Below, piece after piece: positions 56,939-64,000 of a stretch of 64,000 bases of DNA. The position numbers and the translations under genes are program-made. A model generated the notes under the pieces. It was given only the letters and a program-made list of their open reading frames with translations. It was not told the origin of the DNA and made no database searches. This stretch comes from Cohnella sp. GbtcB17. GTDB taxonomy: Bacteria; Bacillota; Bacilli; Paenibacillales; Paenibacillaceae. Within the stretch, counting starts at the first letter, position 1; every line of letters begins with the position of its first letter. Location: contig NZ_JAGXJW010000032.1 in assembly GCF_019091135.1 (NCBI RefSeq), positions 1 to 64,000 on the forward strand. The letters run 5' to 3'.

Positions 56939-58504
56939 ATGAGGCTCACCGTTGCGAACAAAATGTATGCCAGCTACTTCCTTGTCCTGATTCTGCTCGT
57001 CCTTGTCGCAGCTTTCGGGCTGCAAGGGATGAACAATGTTCAGGAGCAGACGAACAATATTGTGACGGACGCGATTCCCGTCTCGATGGCCGCTTCGAAC
57101 CTCATGACCTCGCTCATTAACGAAGAGACGGCAACGCGAGCTTTTCTGATCGGCGGCGACGAGAAGTATCTGGATACCTATCAAAAAGGCGTACAAGGCG
57201 TGCAGGATGATCTGCGCGACATCGAGGGTCATCTCCCGAACCATCCGACCATGAAGGCGCTGATCGACGAGGGGAAGCCCCAGATTGAGGCAATCGAGCA
57301 ATATTTCCGATCCCAGATTGCGCTCGTGCGCGCCGGCAATATCAAGGAAGCGCAGCAAAAGGTGGGGGACGGCAAGGCGCTGTTCGCCGATTTCCGCAAA
57401 ACGCATGGCAATATCGAACAGGACATTGCAAAAATCATCAGCGATGCCTCCCGAAAAGCCTCCGATGCGAAGCGCAATGCGCAGACGCTTATGTTCGTGG
57501 TCAGCGGCCTGGCGCTGGCGGCCACGCTTGTCCTGGCCTACGCGATGACGCGCAGCATCTCGGGCCCGGTGCGGCTCGTGACCCGAACGCTCGGCAGCGT
57601 GGCGAGCGGAGATCTGACGGCGGGCGAGCTCCGCATCCGCAACAAGGACGAGATCGGCGACATGGTCGCCTCGCTGAACGCGATGACGGACAGTCTGCGG
57701 CAGCTCATCGGACTGACATCAACTTCGGCGCACAACGTCTCGGCCGCTTCGCAGCAGATCTCCGCCAGCACGGAGGAGATCGCGGGCAGCAGCGCCAGTC
57801 AGGCCGATGCCGCGCAGACGATGAATCACCTGTTCAAAGAGCTGTCGGCGGCCATACATTCGGTCGCGATCAACGCGGAAGAAGCGGCGGATCTGTCGAA
57901 CCGCTCGCTGGACATCGCCAAGAACGGCGGGGACGTCGTCCGGACGTCCATCGCGGGCATGAACGCGGTCAGTTCGCAGATGAGCAAGCTGGAGTCGGAT
58001 TCGAACCAGATCGGCGAAATTATCGAGGTCATCGACGATATCGCCGAGCAGACGAACCTGCTCGCGCTGAACGCGGCGATCGAAGCGGCCAGAGCCGGCG
58101 ATCAGGGGCGGGGGTTCGCGGTCGTTGCGGACGAGGTGCGCAAGCTGGCGGAGCGAAGCGGCGAGGCGACCAAGCAGATCACGGCGATCATCCGCGGGAT
58201 TCAGCAGAACACCCAGCAAAGCGTGCGCGCGGTTGCGGACGGCGTCGCCTCCTCGATCCAGACGGGCGAGGCATTCGACCAAATCATAGATACCGTTCAG
58301 CGGACGTCGGAGAAAGTCACCGAGATCGCGGCGGCCAGCGAAGAGCAGTCGGCCCAGGCGAACGAGGTGCTGAAGTCGGTGGAGCACGTGGCGTCGGCCA
58401 GCGAGGAGTCCGCGGGCGCAGCCGAGCAGACGGCGGAAACGTCGCAGACGCTGGCGACGTTGGCGGAGCAGCTCAGCGCGTCGGTGCAGAAGTTCAAGGT
58501 CTAG
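56939..58504 (+). CDS. Methyl-accepting chemotaxis protein
   Basis: 521 residues from the ATG at 56939 (GGAG ten bases upstream). First membrane helix ASYFLVLILLVLVAAFGL, then a four-helix-bundle sensor (MNNVQEQTNNIVTDAIPV to about residue 180), second helix (FVVSGLALAATLVLAYAM), HAMP, and a signalling domain with the conserved hairpin EVIDDIAEQTNLLALNAAIEAARAGDQGRGFAVVADEVRKLAERS. It signals through CheW/CheA. Ligand unknown. Monocistronic. Confidence 0.95.
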   Translation: MRLTVANKMYASYFLVLILLVLVAAFGLQGMNNVQEQTNNIVTDAIPVSMAASNLMTSLINEETATRAFLIGGDEKYLDTYQKGVQGVQDDLRDIEGHLPNHPTMKALIDEGKPQIEAIEQYFRSQIALVRAGNIKEAQQKVGDGKALFADFRKTHGNIEQDIAKIISDASRKASDAKRNAQTLMFVVSGLALAATLVLAYAMTRSISGPVRLVTRTLGSVASGDLTAGELRIRNKDEIGDMVASLNAMTDSLRQLIGLTSTSAHNVSAASQQISASTEEIAGSSASQADAAQTMNHLFKELSAAIHSVAINAEEAADLSNRSLDIAKNGGDVVRTSIAGMNAVSSQMSKLESDSNQIGEIIEVIDDIAEQTNLLALNAAIEAARAGDQGRGFAVVADEVRKLAERSGEATKQITAIIRGIQQNTQQSVRAVADGVASSIQTGEAFDQIIDTVQRTSEKVTEIAAASEEQSAQANEVLKSVEHVASASEESAGAAEQTAETSQTLATLAEQLSASVQKFKV

Positions 58505-58571
58505 CGGTAAAACGGGCATTCGAACCGTTGTGCGCCATCGACATCGACATCCCCATCGGCGTCCATCCTAT

Positions 58572-58603
58572 CCCGGTAGCGGTAATCCGCTGCCGGGCTT
58601 TTT
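58572..58603 (+). terminator. Terminator after the chemoreceptor gene
   Basis: Eleven-pair stem CCCGGTAGCGG and CCGCTGCCGGG (one G-T) around TAAT, followed by five Ts. Confidence 0.9.
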
Positions 58604-58717
58604 GCGTTTCGCGTCCGCAAGCGGCTTCAAAGCAGGCATGTCGGCACTGTCGATTCGTTGCGTGCGGCATCGCATCGCATTGCCATTTCTGCTGTTTTCG
58701 AATAAACTGAGTTAATA

Positions 58718-58729
58718 GACCGGATGGTC
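58718..58729. promoter_or_regulatory. TetR operator, first copy
   Basis: GACCGGATGGTC within a TTAATAGACCG...GGTCGGTTTAT context; matches the copy at 59472-59483. Confidence 0.7.
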
Positions 58730-58758
58730 GGTTTATGGATGGGAAAGGAGAGAGTCCG

Positions 58759-59361
58759 ATGGCCAGACCTGCCGGACAAGGCGAGCATACCAAGAAGCGA
58801 ATCGCGATGCGGGCGAAGGCGCTGTTCGAGCAGAAGGGCTATTCCGCCGCCACGATGGACGAGATCCGCGAGGCGGCCGGCGCCAGCAAAGGCAGCATTT
58901 ATTATCACTTCAAAAGCAAAGAAGAGATGTTCCTGTATATTCTGGAACTGACGATGCTGGATTGGATAGACAAGTGGGCCGCGATATCCGCTCCTCTGGG
59001 CACGGCGACCGACAAGCTGTATGCGCTCGCCGACCACTTCGCCTCCGACTTCCAGAATCCGCTCATGAAAGCGGCGGAGGAGTTCGGTGGCAGCGAAGCC
59101 GCCGATCCCGCCGTTCATGAGCGCTTGTTAGAGCTTACTCGCGTTCATTATCCGATCTTCCGGCAATTGCTCGAGGACGGGATGGAGAGCGGGGAGTTCG
59201 AGCGCATGGACGTAGGCGAGCTGATGTACATCGTTCTGGGTCTGATGGGTGGGCTCGGCGTCGCTTATTACGAGCTGGGAGCCGAGCAGATCGCGGCGCT
59301 ATACCGCAGGTCCATCGACATTCTGCTTCGCGGCATCCGCGGCGTCGGAGCAGACGGGTAG
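58759..59361 (+). CDS. TetR/AcrR-family transcriptional regulator
   Basis: 200 residues from the ATG at 58759 (AAAGGAGAG upstream). HTH: TKKRIAMRAKALFEQKGYSAATMDEIREAAGASKGSIYYHFKSKEEMFLYI. The C-terminal domain is helical with an ADP-like ligand pocket. Followed by an MFS exporter on the same strand; matching GACCG...GGTC operators lie before both genes, so it probably represses both. Confidence 0.93.
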   Translation: MARPAGQGEHTKKRIAMRAKALFEQKGYSAATMDEIREAAGASKGSIYYHFKSKEEMFLYILELTMLDWIDKWAAISAPLGTATDKLYALADHFASDFQNPLMKAAEEFGGSEAADPAVHERLLELTRVHYPIFRQLLEDGMESGEFERMDVGELMYIVLGLMGGLGVAYYELGAEQIAALYRRSIDILLRGIRGVGADG

Positions 59362-59471
59362 TACAGATGGGTCTGGCGATATCCGGAGCGGCGCATGGGG
59401 AGAACTGTTCCGAGCCGTTCCGGACAGTTCAAGCCATTCATAAGCGACCACTTTTTTTTGCACTATTAATA

Positions 59472-59483
59472 GACCGACTGGTC
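59472..59483. promoter_or_regulatory. TetR operator, second copy, before the MFS gene
   Basis: GACCGACTGGTC within TAATAGACCG...GGTCGGATTATTA, 28 bases before the exporter start. Confidence 0.7.
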
Positions 59484-59511
59484 GGATTATTAACGCGGGG
59501 AGCGATGGCAT

Positions 59512-60726
59512 TTGAAGGATTTATGGAGAAACAAAGTGTTTGTGCTGGTGGCTTCGGCCGATCTGATGCAGCAGATCGGCATCTGGGTGCGGAACATGGC
59601 TTTGCTGTTCTATGTGATCGAGCACACGGGCAACGACCCCGTGGCGGTATCCTTGCTGAACGTGTTCGAATACGCGCCGATCTTCGTCTTCTCGCTCATC
59701 GGAGGCACGTTCGCCGACCGTTGGAATCCGAAGCGGACGATGATCGCGGGCGATGCGCTCAGCGCCGTCTCCATCGCGGTCATCCTCGCGTTCGTGCTGG
59801 CCGGCTGGTGGCAGGCGGTGTTCGTGGCGACGGCCGTGTCGGCCGTGGTCAGCCAGTTTTCCCAGCCATCGTCAGCCGTTATGTTCAAACGCCATGTGCC
59901 CGAAGCGCTGATCCCGGCGGCGACCGGCGTCACGCAAAGTATGATGGCCTTGTTCACCATCGTGGGGCCGATGCTCGGTACCGTCATTTACTCGTGGGCG
60001 GGCGTTGAGAGCTCCCTCATTTTGCTGATCGTCCTGTTCGCCCTGTCGGCTTTGATACAGCTGGCGCTGCCGACTTACAAGAGAGAGCCGAGACCCGCCG
60101 GGGGCTCCGTCTGGAAGGAGATGAAGGCTGGATGGGCCTATATGCGCAGCCAGCGGAACCTGTTGTTGATCACGTTTTCCTTCGCCTTGATCGGACTCGG
60201 GTCCGGCCTGATCCAGCCGCTCGACGTATTCCTCATCACGGAGCGGCTTCACCTGGACAAGGAGGATCTGCAATGGTTCTACGCGCTGGGCGGCATCGGC
60301 ATGCTGATCGGCGGGGGAGCGGCCGCGGCGTTCGGCCGCAAGGCGAACCTGCGTCTCGTCGTCGCGGCGGGCTTCGCCTTCCTGGCGGTGTCGGTCGCGG
60401 TCGAAGCCTTGTCGGTCTGGACGGGACTGACGGCCTCCATGCGGTTTCTGGTCGGCGCGGCGATGGCTTTCCTCCAGGTCGTGCTCGGCGCGGCGCTCGT
60501 CTCGATGGTCGAAGAAGATTACATCGGCCGCGTTAGCGGCACCTCGACACCCGTTATGATGGCCGCCATGCTGGTCGGAACGGCTGCATCCGGCTTTCTG
60601 ATGAAGGCGATGACGCTCGTGCCGACTTACCTGCTCGCCTCGGCGATCATCCTCCTGTCTGTGCCTGTCGCCCTGCAGCTGCGCTTCCCTGCTGGAGCGG
60701 GGGCGAAGACGGACGCCGGCGGCTGA
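59512..60726 (+). CDS. MFS transporter, probable drug exporter
   Basis: 404 residues, about 12 membrane helices; TTG start with GGGGAG nine bases upstream. Motif A-like GGTFADRWNPKRTMIAGDALSA, then the MFS_3-type pattern FKRHVPEALIPAATGVTQ and SQFSQPSSAVMF. Twin TetR operators show control by the gene just upstream. Substrate unknown. Confidence 0.92.
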   Translation: MKDLWRNKVFVLVASADLMQQIGIWVRNMALLFYVIEHTGNDPVAVSLLNVFEYAPIFVFSLIGGTFADRWNPKRTMIAGDALSAVSIAVILAFVLAGWWQAVFVATAVSAVVSQFSQPSSAVMFKRHVPEALIPAATGVTQSMMALFTIVGPMLGTVIYSWAGVESSLILLIVLFALSALIQLALPTYKREPRPAGGSVWKEMKAGWAYMRSQRNLLLITFSFALIGLGSGLIQPLDVFLITERLHLDKEDLQWFYALGGIGMLIGGGAAAAFGRKANLRLVVAAGFAFLAVSVAVEALSVWTGLTASMRFLVGAAMAFLQVVLGAALVSMVEEDYIGRVSGTSTPVMMAAMLVGTAASGFLMKAMTLVPTYLLASAIILLSVPVALQLRFPAGAGAKTDAGG

Positions 60727-60739
60727 CGGATGTCGCCTG

Positions 60740-60770
60740 TTGACCTGGAGTCAACTCCAGACTCTACAAT
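60740..60770 (+). promoter_or_regulatory. MerR-type promoter with 19-bp spacer
   Basis: TTGACC (60740-60745), 19 bases and TACAAT (60765-60770) with the palindrome CTGGAGTCAACTCCAG in the spacer, the standard MerR-controlled architecture. Confidence 0.85.
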
Positions 60771-60800
60771 AGGTTTAGCGAGACGAGAGGAGGCGTTCGG

Positions 60801-61208
60801 ATGTATTCGATCGGCCAAGCGGCTGAGCTGACCGGGTTCAGCATCGATACGATCCGGTACTACGAGAAGATCGGTCTGACGAAACCGCCGGAGCGGAGCG
60901 CGGGAGGCATGCGGTCGTACAGCGAGGACGACGTGAAGCTGCTGTCCTCCTTGCATTGCCTGAAGCGGACGGGGCTCGGGCTTGAGGAGATGAAGGCTTT
61001 TCTGCAGGAGGGACGATGCTTTGCGAATGCCGCGTTCCCGCTGAGCGGCGAGGACCGGGAGGCGATCGAGAGCCGGACGCGCATACTCGGGGAGCATCTG
61101 ACCCGCATGGAGGCGCAGTACCGGGCGCTGGCCGACTTGATCGGGCAGACGAAGGAGAAGCTGGACTTTTACCAAGACCTGTTGAACAGGGAGGGGGCTG
61201 CGAAATGA
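60801..61208 (+). CDS. MerR-family transcriptional regulator
   Basis: 135 residues: YSIGQAAELTGFSIDTIRYYEKIGLTKPPERSAGGMRSYSEDDVKLLSSLHCLKRTGLGLEEMKAFLQEG, then a dimerisation helix. Few Cys (C53, C73), so not a metal sensor of the CueR type; a redox or small-ligand role is more likely. The ATGA overlap with the reductase gene makes the two an operon, controlled by its own 19-bp-spacer promoter. Confidence 0.93.
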   Translation: MYSIGQAAELTGFSIDTIRYYEKIGLTKPPERSAGGMRSYSEDDVKLLSSLHCLKRTGLGLEEMKAFLQEGRCFANAAFPLSGEDREAIESRTRILGEHLTRMEAQYRALADLIGQTKEKLDFYQDLLNREGAAK

Positions 61209-61804
61209 AAATCGCGTCGATCGGATCGGGACAGATAGGCGGTACGCTGGGCAAGCGCTGGGCGGCACACGGGCATGAAGTGACGTTCGGCTCGCGCGAT
61301 CCGCACGGCGAACGGATGAGAGCTTTGCTGGCGGAAGCGGGGCCGAGCGCGCGGGCCGGCACGGTGTGGGAAGCGGCTGCGTTCGGCGAAGCGATCCTGC
61401 TGGCCGTACGGCCGGAGCACGTAGAGCAGGCGCTGGCGGAGGCCGGCGATCTGAGCGGCAGGATCCTGATCAACTGCGTCAACCGGTACGACGGCGCGTC
61501 CGCGGACGCCGAAGTTCGGCGTCTCGCGCCGGGCGCGCGGATCGTCCGCGCGTTTCACACGCTGCCGTGGGAGGTACTCGCCGAACCGCGGTACGAAGCG
61601 GGCCGCGCGACGGCGTTCCTGTATGGGGAGGATCCGTCCGCGGTGGCGTCCGTTGCCGGACTGGCCGCCGATATCGGGCTCGACCCCATTGATGTCGGCA
61701 GTCCGGAGGCGATGGCGCAGGCCGAAGCGGCGAACGGTATGCTGTGGCGCGTGCTCGCGCCGCTATTCGGTCGGGCGTATAGCTTGCAGGTGCTTAGGCG
61801 TTGA
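61205..61804 (+). CDS. NADPH-dependent F420-reductase-like protein
   Basis: 199 residues from an ATG overlapping the merR stop; GGAGG upstream. N-terminal Rossmann fold (MKIASIGSGQIGGTLGKRWAAHGHEVTFGSRDPH), with ILLAVRPEHVEQALAEAG and VRAFHTLPWEVL. F420-dependent NADP reductase relatives without an F420 pathway are common in Bacillales and probably reduce other substrates. The MerR protein is likely its regulator. Confidence 0.9.
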   Translation: MKIASIGSGQIGGTLGKRWAAHGHEVTFGSRDPHGERMRALLAEAGPSARAGTVWEAAAFGEAILLAVRPEHVEQALAEAGDLSGRILINCVNRYDGASADAEVRRLAPGARIVRAFHTLPWEVLAEPRYEAGRATAFLYGEDPSAVASVAGLAADIGLDPIDVGSPEAMAQAEAANGMLWRVLAPLFGRAYSLQVLRR

Positions 61805-62127
61805 GGCTCGTGCATGCGGTAAGGGACGAAGCGGGAGGTTGCCGCTTCGTCCCTTTTCGACGATTCAAAAAGTATAAAAAAGACGGAGGAATCACCGGAG
61901 AATAGGCATTGGGCACAGGACTCAGGAGGCGCTATTTCGTAAAATCGGTCCAGATGGCGATCGTTGCGGACTGGACGGACGTTATTTACTCGGATCAAGG
62001 CTAAACAAGCCCGGCAATCCCTCACTAACGGCCCCTGTGTCCGCGGAAGGATTGCAAATAGGGATTTGACCAACAATAACGGCCACTCAGTCCGCCATCT
62101 ACGTTCGAGTGTGCCAGCCAAAGGCCG
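61805..62127. other. Intergenic region before array 4
   Basis: Contains a possible weak hairpin AAGCGGGAGGTTGCCGCTT-like after the reductase gene (61828-61850 region). Open frames here are shadows. Nothing else supported. Confidence 0.5.
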
Positions 62128-62668
62128 CAGTCGACAGGTAACGTCGTACAACGCCTCTTCGGCTCGGAACACGACGCACTCCCGACAGGTAACGCTGTAC
62201 AACGCCTCTTTGGCTCAGAACACGCCGCACTCCCGACAGGTAACATCGTACAACGCCTCTTCGGCTCGGAGCACGCCGCACTCCCGACAGGTAACGTCGT
62301 ACAGCGCCTCTTCGGCTCGGAACACGCCGGACTCCCGACAGGTAACGTCGTACAACGCCTCTTCGGCTCGGAACACGCCACACTCCCGACAGGTAACGTC
62401 GTACAACACCTCTTCGGCTCGGAACACGTCGCACTCCCGACAGGTAACGTCGTAAAACACCTCTTCGGCTCGGAACACGCCGCACTCCCGACAGGAAACG
62501 TCGTACAACGCCTCTTCGGCTCGGAACACGTCGCATTCACAACAGGTGACGCTGTACAGCGCCTCTTCGGCTCGGAACACGTCGCACTCCCGACAGGTAA
62601 CGCTGTACAACACCTCTTTGGCTCAGAACACGCCGCACTCACCACAGGTGACGCTGTACAGCGCCTTA
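62128..62668. repeat. Tandem repeat array 4: about ten to eleven units of 51 bp
   Basis: Unit phase is fixed by CGCCTCTTCGGCTCGG at 62152, 62203, 62254, 62305 and on, always 51 bases apart, with CGACAGGTAACGTCGTAC between. Like array 2 the period is 51 and the unit holds AACGCCTCT. Frames stay open through it on both strands. No unique spacers, so not CRISPR. Confidence 0.92.
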
Positions 62669-62930
62669 CGCCCCTTCTCGTATCGTCGCGCGATGCGAGA
62701 TAAGGGATTATACTGGAAAGCGCAGGCTTTTCCGCCGATCGAACGAGCCGAACGGAAATGCCTTGCCAATCCATGTAGGATTGGTATGTTATCGCCCGCA
62801 CAGGCGGATTGCGGATGGGAGCGGCGGCGTCTAATGGCCCCGTTGACGGTCGGTTACGGGAAATTGATGCGGAAGTTCGTTCAGGCGTTCAGGAGGACTG
62901 ACTACCGATCATACACGCGACTGCTGCAAG

Positions 62931-62966
62931 GACCGTCGGGGCGAACTTTACTGACGGTTTTTCTTA
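62931..62966 (+). terminator. Terminator (third CCGTC-type copy)
   Basis: ACCGTC and GACGGT arms followed by TTTTT on the plus strand, downstream of array 4 with no plus-strand gene between, suggesting that the array is transcribed. Confidence 0.6.
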
Positions 62967-62998
62967 CCTGACATGTTTTCGTGTCGCGCGTTTCGCGT

Positions 62999-63451
62999 TC
63001 AAGGGAGCTCCTCGATCTCCGCGTATCGGATCGGAAGCGTATAGCGCTTCCCGTCCGCGGCGATCTCGATACCGACGCCTTTCGACAGCCATGCTCGCTC
63101 CATCGTTTTAGTTGTATAAAAGACGTGCTCCACCATGGTCTCCTGGCCGGGTTGGAGCAGGAATGGCGTTGCGCCGTTTCGGTCGTCCGCTTTGATTTCA
63201 ACTCGCTTCAAGCCGTCTTTATTCCGCAGATGGGGATTTAAAAATACGATATAGGCCGCAAACGAAACGTCCTTATCGGTTGGATTCGCGATCACGGCGT
63301 GGATCTCGAGCGCTTTCTCTTCGGCGTACCATCTCACCAAGCTTTGCGGCTCGAGCACAAGCGCTTGTTTGGAAGAAGTAAGCGATGGGCCGCAAGCCGA
63401 GCAAGATATGAGGAGCAAGCAGAACATCATATAAACGGCACGCTTAAGCAT
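62999..63451 (-). CDS. Putative lipoprotein, 150 residues
   Basis: ATG at 63451 with GGGGTGG just upstream (short spacing). N-terminus MLKRAVYMMFCLLLISCSAC is a lipoprotein signal with Cys candidates at LISC and CSAC. The rest is an all-beta Ig-like domain (ALEIHAVIANPTDKDVSFAAYIVFLNPHL, PFLLQPGQETMVEHVFYTT), of the kind found in SLAP- or DUF-type surface proteins. No family recognised. The long N-terminal extension in the same frame is a shadow. Confidence 0.75.
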   Translation of the reverse strand: MLKRAVYMMFCLLLISCSACGPSLTSSKQALVLEPQSLVRWYAEEKALEIHAVIANPTDKDVSFAAYIVFLNPHLRNKDGLKRVEIKADDRNGATPFLLQPGQETMVEHVFYTTKTMERAWLSKGVGIEIAADGKRYTLPIRYAEIEELP

Positions 63452-63701
63452 AGTCCACCCCGGTCCACCCCGAATTAACAACGTATATGATTTCCACATA
63501 ATGGTTAGACGCCTGCCAGGAAGAAAAGTTTCTGCCCGTCATCCTGCCCGCCGAATCAGCGCGCCGTCGGCGGTCCACTATCGCATGAAACTACCAAAAA
63601 TGGTCATCGCCGTCCTCTATCTATCCGCAGCCCGGATTTTTAAACTGAAGACGACCCATGGATTCGTCTTCATCCAAACTGCATTCATTGGAGGCCGGCT
63701 C
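63452..63701. other. Intergenic region upstream of the sugar isomerase gene
   Basis: About 250 bases between divergent genes. No clear promoter or repeat recognised. The only strong signal is the GGAGG ribosome site for the following gene. Confidence 0.5.
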
Positions 63702-64000
63702 ATGAAATTGTCGTTAAGCATGTGGAGCATGCACCGGACGGTTCGCGCGCAAGGCTGGACGGTGCTGGACTTTTTATCGTTTTGCCGGGCGGAGGGCATC
63801 GGGCAAGTCGAGCTGCTCGACGTCTTCTGGAAGGATGTCGAACAGGAGCTGCCCCAAGTCGTCCGCTTCGCCAAGGAGAACGGCATTCGAATCGCCAGCT
63901 ATGCGGTCGCGAACGACTTCGTCAAAGCGGACGAAAGGGAGCGCGAGGCGGCGCTGAACACGATTCTGAATGCGTTTGCGGTCGCGAAGGCGCTCGGGAC
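63702..64000 (+). CDS. Sugar phosphate isomerase/epimerase-type TIM barrel, 3' end outside the window
   Basis: ATG at 63702 with GGAGG seven bases upstream; the frame is open to the last base. The visible 99 residues (MKLSLSMWSMHRTVRAQGWT, GIGQVELLDVFWKDVEQEL, NGIRIASYAVANDF, ALNTILNAFAVAKALG) match the first part of the AP-endonuclease-2-like xylose isomerase family. These enzymes isomerise or epimerise sugars or inositols. Only the first 99 residues are visible, so no further call is possible. Confidence 0.85.
   Translation, partial: MKLSLSMWSMHRTVRAQGWTVLDFLSFCRAEGIGQVELLDVFWKDVEQELPQVVRFAKENGIRIASYAVANDFVKADEREREAALNTILNAFAVAKALG

Noticed and set aside
62025..62801. Long Cys-rich repetitive reading frame on the minus strand over array 4
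   Set aside because: The 51-bp period keeps every stop-free frame open; no ribosome site precedes it, and another frame with CxxC repeats is broken by a stop in some units.

Overview
This window looks like the chromosome of a high-GC, endospore-forming member of the Bacillota, most likely Paenibacillaceae (Cohnella- or Paenibacillus-like). The grounds are strong GGAGG-type ribosome binding sites, frequent TTG and GTG starts, an S-layer-homology surface protein, sigma-A promoters, a RemB-type gene fragment, and PadR/MarR/HxlR/TetR regulators beside the genes they probably control. Genus is inference. No rRNA, tRNA, integrase, transposase or CRISPR array was seen.

Layout. 1-5.2 kb: end of a LuxR-type response regulator, a 45-residue membrane peptide gene with its own promoter and terminator, regulator/partner pairs (HxlR-DoxX, PadR-DUF2812), a MarR regulator, an ATP-dependent DNA ligase and a PCYCGC lipoprotein. 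5.4-14.9 kb: NlpC/P60 hydrolases, a BlaI/M56 pair, a Zn/Cd-type P-ATPase with an ArsR-type operator, a pair of helical unknowns (one PspA-like), methylglyoxal synthase, a stand-alone LigD polymerase and an XRE membrane regulator. 15.2-25.6 kb: an SLH surface protein, a MalT-like ATPase regulator with a BTAD domain, then two divergent ribosome-protection genes (Lsa-type ABC-F and TetM-like GTPase), each with a leader ORF and competing RNA pairings, followed by a TerC exporter behind a yybP-ykoY manganese riboswitch. 25.8-37.3 kb: a DUF6516/TumE-like toxin-antitoxin pair, an ECF sigma with a DUF4179 partner, a Fur-box-flanked AraC regulator that reads in frame into a siderophore-binding lipoprotein, a membrane GDPD, a PadR/MFS pair and a FecCD permease lacking its first helix.

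37.4-44.9 kb is a tightly coupled minus-strand operon: KAS III, ATP-grasp, OleD-like reductase, metallo-beta-lactamase fold, PaaK/F390-synthetase-like ligase, acyltransferase-like protein and SDR. It has the composition of a biosynthetic cluster of unrecognised product. Beside it lie a decayed DNA ligase gene and two truncated remB-like fragments. 47.4-64 kb: regulator/enzyme pairs (TetR-DoxX-SGNH, LysR-quinone oxidoreductase, YafY-epoxide hydrolase, TetR-MFS, MerR-F420-type reductase), an AAA ATPase, a CTP-synthase-like amidotransferase, a chemoreceptor and the start of a sugar-phosphate isomerase.

Running through the window are four intergenic tandem-repeat arrays (about 5.85, 33.7, 55.75 and 62.1 kb) with periods of about 73, 51, 91 and 51 bp. 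Three clearly carry an inverted repeat, all lie 3' of a gene, and none looks like CRISPR. The best candidates for something new are the 38-45 kb operon, the paired ribosome-protection genes, the in-frame AraC/lipoprotein junction, the small C-terminal-Cys peptide and the arrays.
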